Shown: positions 16,883 to 26,115, counted from the first letter of the stretch. The stretch is 64,000 bases of DNA from JAPXSY01 sp034003585 (GCA_034003585.1 JAVEYH010000002.1:1-64000); one strand, 5' to 3'. A program made the numbers and translations. Notes: generated from the letters alone by a model not told the origin.

Positions 16883-17712
16883 GATGCCCTCCTTTCCGCC
16901 CGGCTCACCGCGGCCTGCAGCGCGTTGATGGCCAGGATGCAGAGCAGCGAGAGCGCCAGCAGGGCCACCGCGAGCGCTGTCGCGCCTTTATAATCGAACT
17001 GCTCCAGTTTGGTGAGGATCAGCAGCGAGACGATCTCGCTCTTCATCGGCATGTTGCCGGCGATGAAGACGACCGAGCCGTACTCGCCCAGCGCGCGGGC
17101 GAAAGCCAGCGTGAAGCCGCTCAGGATGGCCGGGGCCAGCAGCGGCAACACCACGCGCGACAGGCTCTGCCACCGCGACGCGCCCAGGCTGGCCGCCGCC
17201 TCTTCCAGCTCGCGGTTCAGATCCGCCAGAGCCGGCTGCACGCTGCGCACCACAAAAGGCAGGCCGATAAACACCATCGCCGCCGTGATGCCCGCCGGCG
17301 TGAAGGCCACCTGTAGCCCGAACCGGCCCAGCGCGCGTCCGATCGCGGCATCCGGTGCCAGCAGCGCGGTCAGCGCGATGCCGCTCACCGCCGTCGGCAG
17401 CGCGAACGGCAGATCCACCACGGCGTCGATCAGCCGCTTGAGCGGAAACCGGCCCCGCACCAGAAACCAGGCGACCGTCACCCCCAGAGCCACGTTGATC
17501 AGCGCGGCGCACAGGGCGGTCAGGAAGGTCACGCGGAAGGCCGCCAGCACGCGCGGCTGCGCGAGAACGCGGACCATGCCGGCCAGGCCGAGCTCGCCGC
17601 CGCGCGCCACCAGCGCGGCCAGCGGCAGCAGCACCAGCAGCGAGAGCGCGGTCACCGTGGTGCCCAGCGCCAAACCGAACCCGGGCAATACGCTTTTCTG
17701 TTTGAACGTCAT
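16879..17712 (-). CDS. cysT: Sulfate ABC transporter permease CysT (CysU)
   Basis: The 277-residue inner-membrane permease, pairing with CysW, has about six transmembrane segments. Its EAA loop is ELEEAAASLGASRWQSL, and GEYGSVVFIAGNMP is the family signature. The ATG at 17712 is preferred to the longer frame because AGGAGG lies eight bases before it. It starts 19 bp after the binding-protein gene. Confidence 0.95.
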   Translation of the reverse strand: MTFKQKSVLPGFGLALGTTVTALSLLVLLPLAALVARGGELGLAGMVRVLAQPRVLAAFRVTFLTALCAALINVALGVTVAWFLVRGRFPLKRLIDAVVDLPFALPTAVSGIALTALLAPDAAIGRALGRFGLQVAFTPAGITAAMVFIGLPFVVRSVQPALADLNRELEEAAASLGASRWQSLSRVVLPLLAPAILSGFTLAFARALGEYGSVVFIAGNMPMKSEIVSLLILTKLEQFDYKGATALAVALLALSLLCILAINALQAAVSRAERRAS

Positions 17713-17731
17713 GTGTGCGGCCTCCTGCGGG

Positions 17732-18787
17732 TCACTGCGGATGATAGATCTGATCGAACAGCGCGCCATCGGCGAAGTGCGTCCGGTGCGCCTGCTGCCA
17801 GCCTCCGAAAACCTCGTCCACCGTCAGCAGCCGCAAAGGCTGCAGGCGCGCGAGATCCGCCGGATCGGCGTGGCGCGCCTCGCGTGGCCGGAAATGATGG
17901 CGCGCGGCCAGCCGCTGCGCCTCCGGCGCGTAGAGGTAATTCACATAGGCTTCGGCGACCGCGCGCACGCCGCGCCGGTCCGCCACCCGGTCCACCACCG
18001 CCACCGCAGGCTCGGCAAGGATGCTGACCGCGGGCGTCACGATCTCGGACCGTCCCGCCCCCCACTCCTCCAGCGCAAGGTGCGCCTCGTTCTCCCAGGA
18101 GAGCAGGACATCGCCGATCGCGCGGCGTCCGAAGGTCGTGGCGGAGGCGCGCGCCCCGGAATCCAGCACCGGCACGTTGCGGTAGAGCGCGGTCACGAAG
18201 CGCCGCGCCTCGTCGCGGGCGGCCTCGGCCTCGGCGCCGGACGCCCGCGCGAGATCCTCGCCCAGACGCCGGTGCAGCGCGGCCGCCCAGGCGGCCAGAT
18301 AATTCCAGCGCGCCCCGCCCGAGGTTTTGGGGTTGGGGGTTATCACCTTCACGCCGGGCCGGATCAGATCCGGCCAGTCGAGAATCCGCTTGGGGTTGCC
18401 CGCGCGCACCAGGAAAACAATGGTCGAGGTGTAGGGCGCACTGTTGGCGGGCAACCGGCGCTGCCATCCGGCCGCCAGCAGCCCGCTCCGCTCCGCCACG
18501 GCGTCGATGTCATACGCCAGCGCCAGCGTCAGCACCTCGGCGTTCAAGCCGTCGATCACGGCGCGCGCCTGTTTTCCCGAACCGCCGTGAGACTGGCGGA
18601 CGGCCACATGCCGCCCGCCTGCCTGCGACGCATACCAGCGGCGGAAAAGCGGGTTGTACGCCTTGTAAAATTCGCGTGTGGTGTCATACGAGACGTTAAT
18701 GATCCCCAACGGCTCGTGAGCCCACACAGAAGGGAAAATCCCCAGTGCGATCCCTGTCAGCAGCGTTATCGGGTTCAAATGGCTCAT
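17732..18787 (-). CDS. sbp: Periplasmic sulfate-binding protein
   Basis: The 351-residue high-affinity receptor of the sulfate ABC importer has a signal peptide (about 1-23). The first mature segment INVSYDTTREFYKAYN and the anion-binding SHGGSGKQARAVIDGL are conserved in Sbp/CysP proteins. SbpA and the thiosulfate-binding CysP cannot be told apart by eye. It is the first gene of the sulfate operon, directly behind the promoter and palindrome at 18829-18866. Confidence 0.95.
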   Translation of the reverse strand: MSHLNPITLLTGIALGIFPSVWAHEPLGIINVSYDTTREFYKAYNPLFRRWYASQAGGRHVAVRQSHGGSGKQARAVIDGLNAEVLTLALAYDIDAVAERSGLLAAGWQRRLPANSAPYTSTIVFLVRAGNPKRILDWPDLIRPGVKVITPNPKTSGGARWNYLAAWAAALHRRLGEDLARASGAEAEAARDEARRFVTALYRNVPVLDSGARASATTFGRRAIGDVLLSWENEAHLALEEWGAGRSEIVTPAVSILAEPAVAVVDRVADRRGVRAVAEAYVNYLYAPEAQRLAARHHFRPREARHADPADLARLQPLRLLTVDEVFGGWQQAHRTHFADGALFDQIYHPQ

Positions 18788-18828
18788 TCAGTCCCTGCTC
18801 TTTCTTTTCCGGTCAGTGAAACGGCGTG

Positions 18829-18857
18829 ATCGTACCGTTTCATCTATAGTATGTCAA
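18829..18857 (-). promoter_or_regulatory. Candidate promoter of the sulfate assimilation operon
   Basis: On the minus strand TTGACA (18852-18857) is followed after 17 bp by TACGAT (18829-18834), about 40 bases before the sbp start. The -35 is perfect. It lies inside the palindrome at 18845-18866. Confidence 0.6.
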
Positions 18858-18866
18858 TAGACTATA
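18845..18866. promoter_or_regulatory. Palindromic operator candidate over the cys -35 box
   Basis: TATAGT at 18845-18850 and ACTATA at 18861-18866 form a perfect inverted repeat with a 10-base spacer. It covers the -35 box of the sulfate operon and faces a divergent gene. AT-rich dyads of this size suit dimeric repressors such as Rrf2-family sulfur regulators. No regulator gene lies beside it, so the factor is unknown. Confidence 0.45.
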
Positions 18867-18962
18867 TAGTGTTTAATGAAGAAAAGTTTTCCCGTACCCA
18901 AACAACCGTTTCCGGCTTGTTTGACACCGAGTCAGGTGATATTTTTTCACGCGGACCTCCTC

Positions 18963-20099
18963 ATGAAACGCATCGCACACTACCTGACGCTCGCACTCGT
19001 CCTGGTGGGCGTGCCTTTGTTTTGCGCCTGGATCACAGACCGGCAGGATCTTTTGGAGGGGGTTTGCGCCTTTCCGCCCCGCACAGAGGACTGGGGGAAT
19101 CAGCCCGAGAAGCTTTGGAATATGCGCCGCCCCTTCTCGTGGCCGGTTTTTCTTTTGCTGACCCTCGGCGTCCTGGCCGTGATGTTCCCGTTCGCGCGGC
19201 GTCTCCTCCGCAATGGCGCGTCCCGCGGCACAACGGAGCGGTTGTCCGCGCCCCACCCGTTTCCCGTATTCGGCTGGTTCGGCCTTGCCTTGGGCGCGGC
19301 CGCCTGGGTTCTGGGCTGGAACCGTTTCCCGTGCTTCGCATGGGGACAGCCCCACACCTTCCTGCCGCTCTGGCTCAGTTACATCCTTGTGGTCAATGCT
19401 TTGTGCGTCAGACGTTCCGGACGCTGCCTCCTGACATCGCATCCCGGCGCCTATGCGCTTCTCTTTCCGGTGAGCGCGGCGTTCTGGTGGTTCTTCGAAT
19501 ACCTCAACCGTTATGTGTGGAACTGGTACTATCTGGGTGTGGGCGGAATGGGCGCCGCGGAATACGTTTTTTTCGCGACCTGCAGTTTCGCGACCGTCCT
19601 GCCTGCCGTGACGGCGACAGCAGCCTGGCTCGGGACCTTTCCGCCGTTCCGCGATTCCCGTTTATGCGGGCTTGTCCGGTTTGATGTGTCGCGCCCCGCA
19701 AGTGTGACGGCGCTGGTGCTGGTTGCCGCAACCGGTCTGGGCGGCATCGTGTTCTGGCCGGCGCTCACCTTCCCGCTGCTCTGGATCGCGCCGTTGGCCG
19801 TCTTCCTCGCGCTGCAGGCGTTGCGGGGCGAGCCCACTGTGCTGGACGGACTGCGCGACGGCGATTGGCGGCTGATCGTGCGTTTCGCTCTGGCCGCGTG
19901 GATCTGCGGCGGGTTCTGGGAGATGTGGAATTTCCACAGTTTTGCGAAATGGGTTTACGCGGTGCCGCACGTGCACGCGTTCCAGGTGTTCGAAATGCCG
20001 GTGCTGGGATTTGCCGGGTATCTCCCGTTCGGATTGGAATGCGCGGCCGTCGCGGCCTGGGTGCTCCCCGCATTGGCCGGCATCAAGAAACAAAATTGA
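18963..20099 (+). CDS. Integral membrane protein of unknown function
   Basis: The 378-residue protein has an N-terminal hydrophobic helix and roughly nine to ten further hydrophobic segments, with aromatic-rich stretches such as FWWFFEYLNRYVWNWYY. I do not recognise a family. The stop overlaps the start of the downstream permease gene (TGATG), so the two are translationally coupled. The frame extends 29 codons upstream to an ATG at 18876, but the ATG at 18963 starts the first hydrophobic helix. Neither has a clear ribosome binding site. It is divergent from the sulfate operon and shares its 175-bp upstream region. Confidence 0.7.
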   Translation: MKRIAHYLTLALVLVGVPLFCAWITDRQDLLEGVCAFPPRTEDWGNQPEKLWNMRRPFSWPVFLLLTLGVLAVMFPFARRLLRNGASRGTTERLSAPHPFPVFGWFGLALGAAAWVLGWNRFPCFAWGQPHTFLPLWLSYILVVNALCVRRSGRCLLTSHPGAYALLFPVSAAFWWFFEYLNRYVWNWYYLGVGGMGAAEYVFFATCSFATVLPAVTATAAWLGTFPPFRDSRLCGLVRFDVSRPASVTALVLVAATGLGGIVFWPALTFPLLWIAPLAVFLALQALRGEPTVLDGLRDGDWRLIVRFALAAWICGGFWEMWNFHSFAKWVYAVPHVHAFQVFEMPVLGFAGYLPFGLECAAVAAWVLPALAGIKKQN

Positions 20100-21367
20100 T
20101 GGAACGTTCCGCCCTGATCTGCTGGCTGCTGTTCGGCGTCACCTACTGCGGCATCGCCGCAGGCGGCCTGCCCGGTTTGGCGATCGACCGGACGGGCATC
20201 GCCCTTCTGGGCGCAATCGCGATGGTGACGACGGGAGTGTTGCCGCTTCCGGAGGCGATGGCGGCGCTCGACGCGCCGACGCTGCTGCTGCTGTTCGGGC
20301 TGATGCTGGTCTCGGCGCAGTTGAGCCTGAGCGGCTTCTACACCCGGATCGCCTGGTCGCTGGGCAGACTCGCCGCCTATCCCCAACGGTTCCTTCTCGT
20401 TCTCATGATCACCAGCGGCGCACTCTCGGCGGTTCTGGTCAACGACATCGTCTGCCTCGCCTTCACGCCCGTGGTGGTCGCGGTGACCTCGCGGGCGGGG
20501 CTCCGCCCCGTGCCCTATTTGCTCGGGCTCGCGTGCGCCAGCAACATCGGCTCAGGGATGACCCTGATCGGCAACCCGCAAAACATGCTGATCGGACAAC
20601 TGGCGCGGCTGGATTTCGGAGGCTTCCTGGTCTGGTGCGCGCTGCCCGTGCTGGTTTCCCTGGCGATGGCGTACGGCCTGCTGCTCTGGCTCTACCGGAA
20701 CAGGCTGCGCGCCTGTCCCGCCCCCCGGTCCTTGGACGGCCCCCCGCCCCAACCGGCGGCCGGTGTGCCGCATAACCCGGGCGCCAACGGCACGTGGCAG
20801 ATGCGGAAAGGGCTTTGGGTTGCGGGAGGGGTAATCCTCCTGTTCTTCACCGGGATCCCGCGGGAGATCACCGCTCTCACCGCGGGCGGCCTGCTGCTGT
20901 GCAGCCGGAGCATGGATACGCGACGGCTGCTGGGACGGATCGACTGGAGCCTGATTCTGCTCTTTTGCGGCCTGTTCGTGGTGATCGCCGGCCTGGAGTC
21001 CACGGGACTGCCCGCACTTCTGCTGAACGGCATGGCACGACATGGCCTTTCCCTGACTGATCCCGTAACGGCAACCGTTGTGGGAAGCGTGCTCAGCAAC
21101 CTCGTGAGCAATGTGCCCGCCGTGATGCTTCTGATCCGGTTCATGCAGGACGCGACGGCGGAACTGTGGTATGTCCTGGCCCTGGCCAGCACCTTCGCGG
21201 GCAATTTCATCACAATCGGCAGCATCGCCAACCTCATCGTGATCGAACAGGCCAGAACCCTAGGGGTGGTCATCACCTTCCGCGAACATGCCCGAACCGG
21301 CGTTCCGGTGACCGGAATGTCGCTTCTGACCGTGATGGCGTGGGGCTGGCTGCTCCACCTGCGCTGA
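20099..21367 (+). CDS. ArsB/CitM-superfamily anion permease
   Basis: The 422-residue membrane protein is of the ion transporter superfamily that includes ArsB, NhaD and SLC13-like carriers. Supporting segments are EAMAALDAPTLLLLFGLM, VLVNDIVCLAFTPVV and the highly typical SNIGSGMTLIGNPQNMLI, with a matching second half NLVSNVPAVMLL. There are about 11-12 transmembrane helices. The ATG at 20099 overlaps the preceding stop. The substrate cannot be read from the sequence. Position between sulfate uptake and a sulfatase makes an oxyanion plausible, by inference only. Confidence 0.85.
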   Translation: MERSALICWLLFGVTYCGIAAGGLPGLAIDRTGIALLGAIAMVTTGVLPLPEAMAALDAPTLLLLFGLMLVSAQLSLSGFYTRIAWSLGRLAAYPQRFLLVLMITSGALSAVLVNDIVCLAFTPVVVAVTSRAGLRPVPYLLGLACASNIGSGMTLIGNPQNMLIGQLARLDFGGFLVWCALPVLVSLAMAYGLLLWLYRNRLRACPAPRSLDGPPPQPAAGVPHNPGANGTWQMRKGLWVAGGVILLFFTGIPREITALTAGGLLLCSRSMDTRRLLGRIDWSLILLFCGLFVVIAGLESTGLPALLLNGMARHGLSLTDPVTATVVGSVLSNLVSNVPAVMLLIRFMQDATAELWYVLALASTFAGNFITIGSIANLIVIEQARTLGVVITFREHARTGVPVTGMSLLTVMAWGWLLHLR

Positions 21368-21443
21368 AACCGGGAAACAGGTATCCCGCAGGATCTCCCG
21401 CCGGGTTGCGAACAGAATTTTCCATAATGAGCGTTGCCGGGGG

Positions 21444-21473
21444 TTGACTCCCTGCCCTCCCCCCCCGCATAAT
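21444..21473 (+). promoter_or_regulatory. Candidate promoter of the sulfatase gene
   Basis: TTGACT at 21444-21449, an 18-bp C-rich spacer, then CATAAT at 21468-21473. It lies 57 bp before the sulfatase ATG in a 163-bp gap. Confidence 0.6.
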
Positions 21474-21530
21474 AACTTCGATTTTCGGGTCCGGCGCGTT
21501 GCCGGCCTCATCAATCAGGAGACCCGTACC

Positions 21531-23078
21531 ATGCGAACACCCGTATCTTCCTGTTTGGCCGCTCTGGCCGTCCTGCTGACAGTCGCCCTGCCCGTTGGCG
21601 CGCGCGGCGCGGAAGTCCTGCGGCCCAACCTCGTCGTTTTTCTGGTGGACGACATGGGCGTGATGGACACCTCGCTGCCCTTTCTGACCGATGAGGCCGG
21701 AAAACCGAAACGGTATCCGCTGAACGACTACTACCGCACGCCGAACATGGAGCGTTTGGCCGCCCGGGGCGTCCGCTTCAACAATTTCTGCGCCATGAGC
21801 GTCTGTTCGCCTTCGCGCGTCTCGATCCTGACGGGACAGAACGCGGCGCGCCACCGGACAACCAACTGGATCAACCCGGACAAGAACAACCGCGGTCCCC
21901 ACGGTCCCCCGGATTGGAACTGGCAAGGGCTCTCCGCGCGCAGCGTGACCCTGCCGCGCCTCCTCCGGGACGGCGGATACCGCACGATCCATGTCGGCAA
22001 GGCGCACTTCGCCCCGCGCGCCTCGGAGGGCGCGGAACCGCTCAACCTCGGGTTCGACGTGAACGTGGGCGGCTGCTCGATCGGACATCCCGGCAGTTAC
22101 AAAGGAACGTCGCATTACGGGGGCAAAGGGAAAGGCCGGTCTCATGCCGTGCCGCATCTTGAGGCGTACCACGGCACGGAAACGTTTCTGACCGAAGCGC
22201 TGACGCGCGAAGCCAAGAAACGCCTCGACGAGGCCGTGCGCGCCGGGCGCCCCTTCTTCCTGAACATGGCCCATTACGCGGTGCACGCGCCCTTCCAGAG
22301 CGATCCGCGTTTCGCCGCGCATTACAAAGACTCCGGGAAACCCGAGCCTGCCCAGGCCTTCGCCACGCTGATCGAAGGCATGGACAAATCGCTCGGCGAC
22401 CTCCTCGACCATCTGGACGCGCTGGGCGTGGCCGGGAACACGCTGGTCCTCTTCCTCGGCGACAACGGCACCGACGCGCCGCTCGGGGAACCGCACGCGG
22501 TCGCCTGCGCGGCGCCGCTGCGCGGCAAAAAGGGCACGCACTACGAAGGCGGGATGCGGGTCCCCTTTATCGCCGCCTGGGCCAAACCCGACCCCGCCAA
22601 CCCGCTCCAGAAAAAACTGCCCATCGCCGCCGGGGCGGTCCAGCCGCAGCTTGCCTCGGTCTGCGACCTCTTTCCCACGCTGCTCGCGCAGGCCGGCGTG
22701 CGCGTGCCGGAATCCCATCCCGTGGACGGCGCGCGCCTGGACACCCTCCTCAGCGGCAAACCGGACGCCAGCCGCGCCGGCGCCTTCCTGATGCACTACC
22801 CGCACGCGCAACACCGCAGCAACTATTTCACTTCATACCGCACCGGCGAGTGGAAAGTGGTCTATCACTATTTCCCGACAAAAGCCTCCGGAGATTCGCA
22901 CTACCAGCTCTACCATCTGACAGCGGACCCCTTTGAGCAGACAAACCTCGCCGCCAGTGAACCGGCCCGTCTCCGCACGATGATGGAAGGGCTCATCACG
23001 GAGCTGGAACGCTGCCGCGCCGTTTATCCCGTGGATGCGGACGGCGTGACGCCGCTCAAGCCGAAACGGCCGGAGTAA
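21531..23078 (+). CDS. Secreted sulfatase (S1 family)
   Basis: Hydrolyses sulfate esters, probably on glycans. The 515-residue protein has a signal peptide (about 1-25). The metal-binding NLVVFLVDDMG follows. The formylglycine signature is CSPSRVSILTG with Cys92, which must be oxidised by a maturase. GYRTIHVGKAHF and LGDNGTDAP contribute further metal and active-site residues. The ATG at 21531 is chosen because CAGGAG lies nine bases before it and the signal peptide starts there. It is followed 52 bp later by a fucosidase, which suggests action on sulfated fucose-containing glycans. Confidence 0.93.
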   Translation: MRTPVSSCLAALAVLLTVALPVGARGAEVLRPNLVVFLVDDMGVMDTSLPFLTDEAGKPKRYPLNDYYRTPNMERLAARGVRFNNFCAMSVCSPSRVSILTGQNAARHRTTNWINPDKNNRGPHGPPDWNWQGLSARSVTLPRLLRDGGYRTIHVGKAHFAPRASEGAEPLNLGFDVNVGGCSIGHPGSYKGTSHYGGKGKGRSHAVPHLEAYHGTETFLTEALTREAKKRLDEAVRAGRPFFLNMAHYAVHAPFQSDPRFAAHYKDSGKPEPAQAFATLIEGMDKSLGDLLDHLDALGVAGNTLVLFLGDNGTDAPLGEPHAVACAAPLRGKKGTHYEGGMRVPFIAAWAKPDPANPLQKKLPIAAGAVQPQLASVCDLFPTLLAQAGVRVPESHPVDGARLDTLLSGKPDASRAGAFLMHYPHAQHRSNYFTSYRTGEWKVVYHYFPTKASGDSHYQLYHLTADPFEQTNLAASEPARLRTMMEGLITELERCRAVYPVDADGVTPLKPKRPE

Positions 23079-23130
23079 CCCGACGCCCCGGCAGCGGATT
23101 GTGAACCGGCGCCATTACGGGGAGAGAACC

Positions 23131-24594
23131 ATGAAAAGAACCGGACGGCCCATCGCAGGCACGGTTGCCTGCCTTTTCGTGATTGCGGCATGTTGCGCTT
23201 GGACGGCAGCGGCCGACGCCGCCGAAAGTCCGACTGCCCGCGACGCCCGCATGCGCTGGTGGCGCGGGGCGCGCTTCGGCATGTTCGTGCACTGGGGGCT
23301 CTATTCGGGGCTCGCCGGAACCTGGGAAGGCAAGCCGGTCGGCACCCAAGGCGGCATGGAGTGGATCCAGCAGCGCGTCAAGGCCGACACCGGCACGTAC
23401 GCACGAGAGGCGATACCGCTCTTCAAACCCGCTCCCGGCTTCGCCGCGGAATGGGCCCGGCTCGCCAGACAAGCCGGATGCAAGTACATCATCCTGACGT
23501 CCAAACACCACGACGGGTTCGCGCTGCACGATTCCACGGTCAGCGACTTCGACGCCGGATCCGTGCTGGGGCGCGACCTCATCCGGGAGTTTGTCGACGC
23601 CGCGCGCGCGGAAGGGCTGCGGGTCGGCTTCTACCACTCCGTGATCGACTGGCACCACGACCAGTATGCGTATGCCCTGTCCAAACAACTGCCCCACCCG
23701 CTCAAGGACAAGCCTTACCCCAACGGCAAACGCGACCACGCCGCCTACCTGAAATTCCTGCACGCCCAAGTCGACGAGCTGGTCTCCCGGTACGGCCCAA
23801 TCGACGTGCTCTGGTGGGATTACAGCGCGCAGGACTTCGAGGGCGACGCCGCCTGGCGCGCCTTTGACCTCATGGCCGCCGTGCGCTCCAGGCAGCCGGC
23901 CATCATCATGAACAACCGGTTGTTCCGGAACGAGGCGGCCGGATGGAAAAGCATGGGCACCGACGGCTTCACCCTCAGCATCGACAACCGGTACGGCGAC
24001 TTCATCACCCCCGAACAGCACATCCCCGCCACGGGCATGCCCGGTCTCGATTTCGAGGTCTGCATGACCCTCAACACCACCTGGGGGTACAGTGCCCACG
24101 ACCAGGCCTGGAAACCCGACGAGGCCCTCATACGCAACCTCGTTGACATCGCCAGCAAGGGCGGGAACTACCTGCTCAACATCGGTCCCAGGGCGGATGG
24201 CTCGCTGCCCCCGGAGACCCGTAACGCGTTCCGCGCCATCGGCGCGTGGATGGCGGTCAACGGCGAATCGATTTACGAAACCGCGGCCAGCCCTTTCCCT
24301 TACCTGGCTTGGGGACGCGCCACCGTGCGCCGCGGCGATTCCGGCACCACCCTTTACCTCCACGTTTTCGACTGGCCAGCCGCAGGCGAGCTGACGGTGC
24401 CGATGAAGGCCGACATCGCCGGCGCACGGCTGCTGGCCGCGCCGGAAACGAAAGTCATTGCCGCGACTGCCGGCGCGCAGACGATCCTGCGCCTGCCCGC
24501 CGCCGCTCCGGACAAGATTGCGACGGTCATCAGGCTGGATCTGAAGTCGGCGCCGGAAATCGACATGTCAAGAAAGCCCCCTGCCGCAAAATGA
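23131..24594 (+). CDS. Secreted alpha-L-fucosidase, GH29
   Basis: Removes alpha-linked L-fucose by a retaining mechanism. The 487-residue protein has a signal peptide (about 1-30). The GH29 N-terminal motif is FGMFVHWGLYS, followed by KYIILTSKHHDGFALHDS. The nucleophile Asp230 lies in DVLWWDYS. A C-terminal beta-sandwich follows at about 400-487. GGGGAGAG precedes the ATG at 23131. It is probably cotranscribed with the sulfatase upstream. Confidence 0.93.
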   Translation: MKRTGRPIAGTVACLFVIAACCAWTAAADAAESPTARDARMRWWRGARFGMFVHWGLYSGLAGTWEGKPVGTQGGMEWIQQRVKADTGTYAREAIPLFKPAPGFAAEWARLARQAGCKYIILTSKHHDGFALHDSTVSDFDAGSVLGRDLIREFVDAARAEGLRVGFYHSVIDWHHDQYAYALSKQLPHPLKDKPYPNGKRDHAAYLKFLHAQVDELVSRYGPIDVLWWDYSAQDFEGDAAWRAFDLMAAVRSRQPAIIMNNRLFRNEAAGWKSMGTDGFTLSIDNRYGDFITPEQHIPATGMPGLDFEVCMTLNTTWGYSAHDQAWKPDEALIRNLVDIASKGGNYLLNIGPRADGSLPPETRNAFRAIGAWMAVNGESIYETAASPFPYLAWGRATVRRGDSGTTLYLHVFDWPAAGELTVPMKADIAGARLLAAPETKVIAATAGAQTILRLPAAAPDKIATVIRLDLKSAPEIDMSRKPPAAK

Positions 24595-24627
24595 TGCGGC
24601 CACGGCGATGCGGGGCTTACGGCACGT

Positions 24628-25857
24628 TTACTTGACGCGCCCGGTGTAGGCGTCGGCGCCGGAGTTGTCGATCGCGTATTGAAAGAATTTCTCCGCCGCC
24701 GCCGCGCGTGGCTTGTCCCAGGGACGCGGACTGCCGCAGAGCTGCACGGCCCAAAGCTTCAACTCCCTGCGGTGCCAGTTTACCGTGCAGTTCGTGCCCC
24801 ACGCGCCGCCATGCCCGAACCAGGCGTCTTCCTTGTCCTCTTCCGGCGCGGTGAGGCCGAGCGAATAGCCGCCCATCCCTTTCGGGCGCGTCGATTTCGC
24901 GAGCAGTTCCCTGACGGTCTCTTCCTTGAGGATCCGCGCGCCGTTCTCGCCCACGCCGAGATTCATGAGCATCTTGTAGAACTTGAGCTGGTCGTTCGCG
25001 GTCGTCCAAAGCCCCGCGCCCGCCGATGCGAAGACGTGATCGCCATTGTAGGGGCGCTGCTGCATCTCGTTCTGCAGGCGGTATTTGGCGGGCGCGTCCT
25101 TCACGCAGTCGTACATCTCCATCTGCGTCTTGAGCTGCCTGTCGGTCGGCTTAAACGAACTGGACGCCATGCCGAGCGGATACAGAACACGCTCCTTGAG
25201 GAACGCCTCCCAGCGCTGGCCGGTCACCACCTCGACGATGGCCGCGCCGATGTCAATGCCGGTGTTGGAGTACTGGACCTTCGTGCCGGGCTCGAAAAGC
25301 AGCGGACACGCCGCGCCGATCGCCGCGGTCTGCCGCAGCGGCGCGCCCCCGGACCAGCCGCCGCCCTTGAGGTTGCCCTGCTTCGCGCAAATCTCAAACG
25401 GGAATCCTCCGGTGTGGTTCATGACCATGCGGACCGTAAGCGTGTTTTTCGCCTGAACAAGGCGCTTCACGCCGTTTGAGGTGGATTCGTGAACCCAGAG
25501 CGTCTTGAACTCCGGCAGGTAGTTCGCAACGGGGTCGTCGAGCGTGATCTTGCCTTCCTCGGCGAGGATGGCGATCGTCACGCCGCAGAAGCCCTTCGTC
25601 TGCGAACACTGCATGAACACGTCGTTCATCGTGATCGGCCGCTTCGCCGCGGCGTCGGCGTACCCGACGCAGGCGACCTCCTGCAAACCGTCCTTGTAAA
25701 AAACACTGATCGCGCCGGGAAGCTGTCCGTTCTCCACGTACGGCGCGAGCGCGTCCCTCGCGAACGTCGTCCCCGAATCCTTCGGTCCGTTGCGGACCGT
25801 GCAGCAACCCGAAACAATCGCCGCGCAGGCGATAAGCGTCATCATCCGTTTCTTCAT
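24628..25857 (-). CDS. Serine hydrolase lipoprotein, class C beta-lactamase fold
   Basis: The 409-residue member of the serine beta-lactamase / penicillin-binding family is most like esterases or D-aminopeptidases of that fold. The catalytic motifs are S85-x-x-K88 (SQTK), Tyr196-Ser-Asn (QYSNTG) and a GHGG box in place of KTG. The N-terminus has a lipobox (VSGC, Cys18), so the protein is a lipoprotein. AAAGGGG lies seven bases before the ATG at 25857; the longer frame upstream runs through the tRNA genes and is not real. The substrate is unknown. Confidence 0.88.
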   Translation of the reverse strand: MKKRMMTLIACAAIVSGCCTVRNGPKDSGTTFARDALAPYVENGQLPGAISVFYKDGLQEVACVGYADAAAKRPITMNDVFMQCSQTKGFCGVTIAILAEEGKITLDDPVANYLPEFKTLWVHESTSNGVKRLVQAKNTLTVRMVMNHTGGFPFEICAKQGNLKGGGWSGGAPLRQTAAIGAACPLLFEPGTKVQYSNTGIDIGAAIVEVVTGQRWEAFLKERVLYPLGMASSSFKPTDRQLKTQMEMYDCVKDAPAKYRLQNEMQQRPYNGDHVFASAGAGLWTTANDQLKFYKMLMNLGVGENGARILKEETVRELLAKSTRPKGMGGYSLGLTAPEEDKEDAWFGHGGAWGTNCTVNWHRRELKLWAVQLCGSPRPWDKPRAAAAEKFFQYAIDNSGADAYTGRVK

Positions 25858-25890
25858 CGTAAACCCCTTTCCCCCTTTCCTTGCCCTGTT

Positions 25891-25920
25891 ATCATACGGC
25901 ATCCTCCTGACTGAACTCAA
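25891..25920 (-). promoter_or_regulatory. Candidate promoter of the serine hydrolase gene
   Basis: On the minus strand TTGAGT (25915-25920), an 18-bp spacer and TATGAT (25891-25896), 33 bases before the ATG. Confidence 0.45.
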
Positions 25921-25993
25921 CTTTTCTTCTTTCCGCATTCCGTCAGGGAACCGGGCACGCGTGTCGGCCATGCCGAATAAATCGGCCGCGCTA

Positions 25994-26022
25994 TTGACCC
26001 CGCAAACGGAAATCGCTAAAGT
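25994..26022 (+). promoter_or_regulatory. Candidate promoter of tRNA-Gly/tRNA-Leu
   Basis: TTGACC at 25994-25999, 17 bp, TAAAGT at 26017-26022. Transcription would start about seven bases before the tRNA-Gly 5' end. Confidence 0.6.
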
Positions 26023-26036
26023 AACAAAACATTTTT

Positions 26037-26110
26037 GCGGGCGTAGCTCAATGGCAGAGCCCCAGCCTTCCAAGCTGGTTACGAGGGTTCGATTCCCTTC
26101 GCCCGCTCCA
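26037..26110 (+). tRNA. tRNA-Gly (anticodon TCC)
   Basis: A 74-base cloverleaf with acceptor stem GCGGGCG/CGCCCGC, anticodon stem CCAGC/GCTGG around loop CTTCCAA, T-loop GGTTCGATTC and an encoded CCA. Anticodon TCC reads glycine codons GGA and GGG. Confidence 0.97.
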
Positions 26111-26115
26111 TCCGA

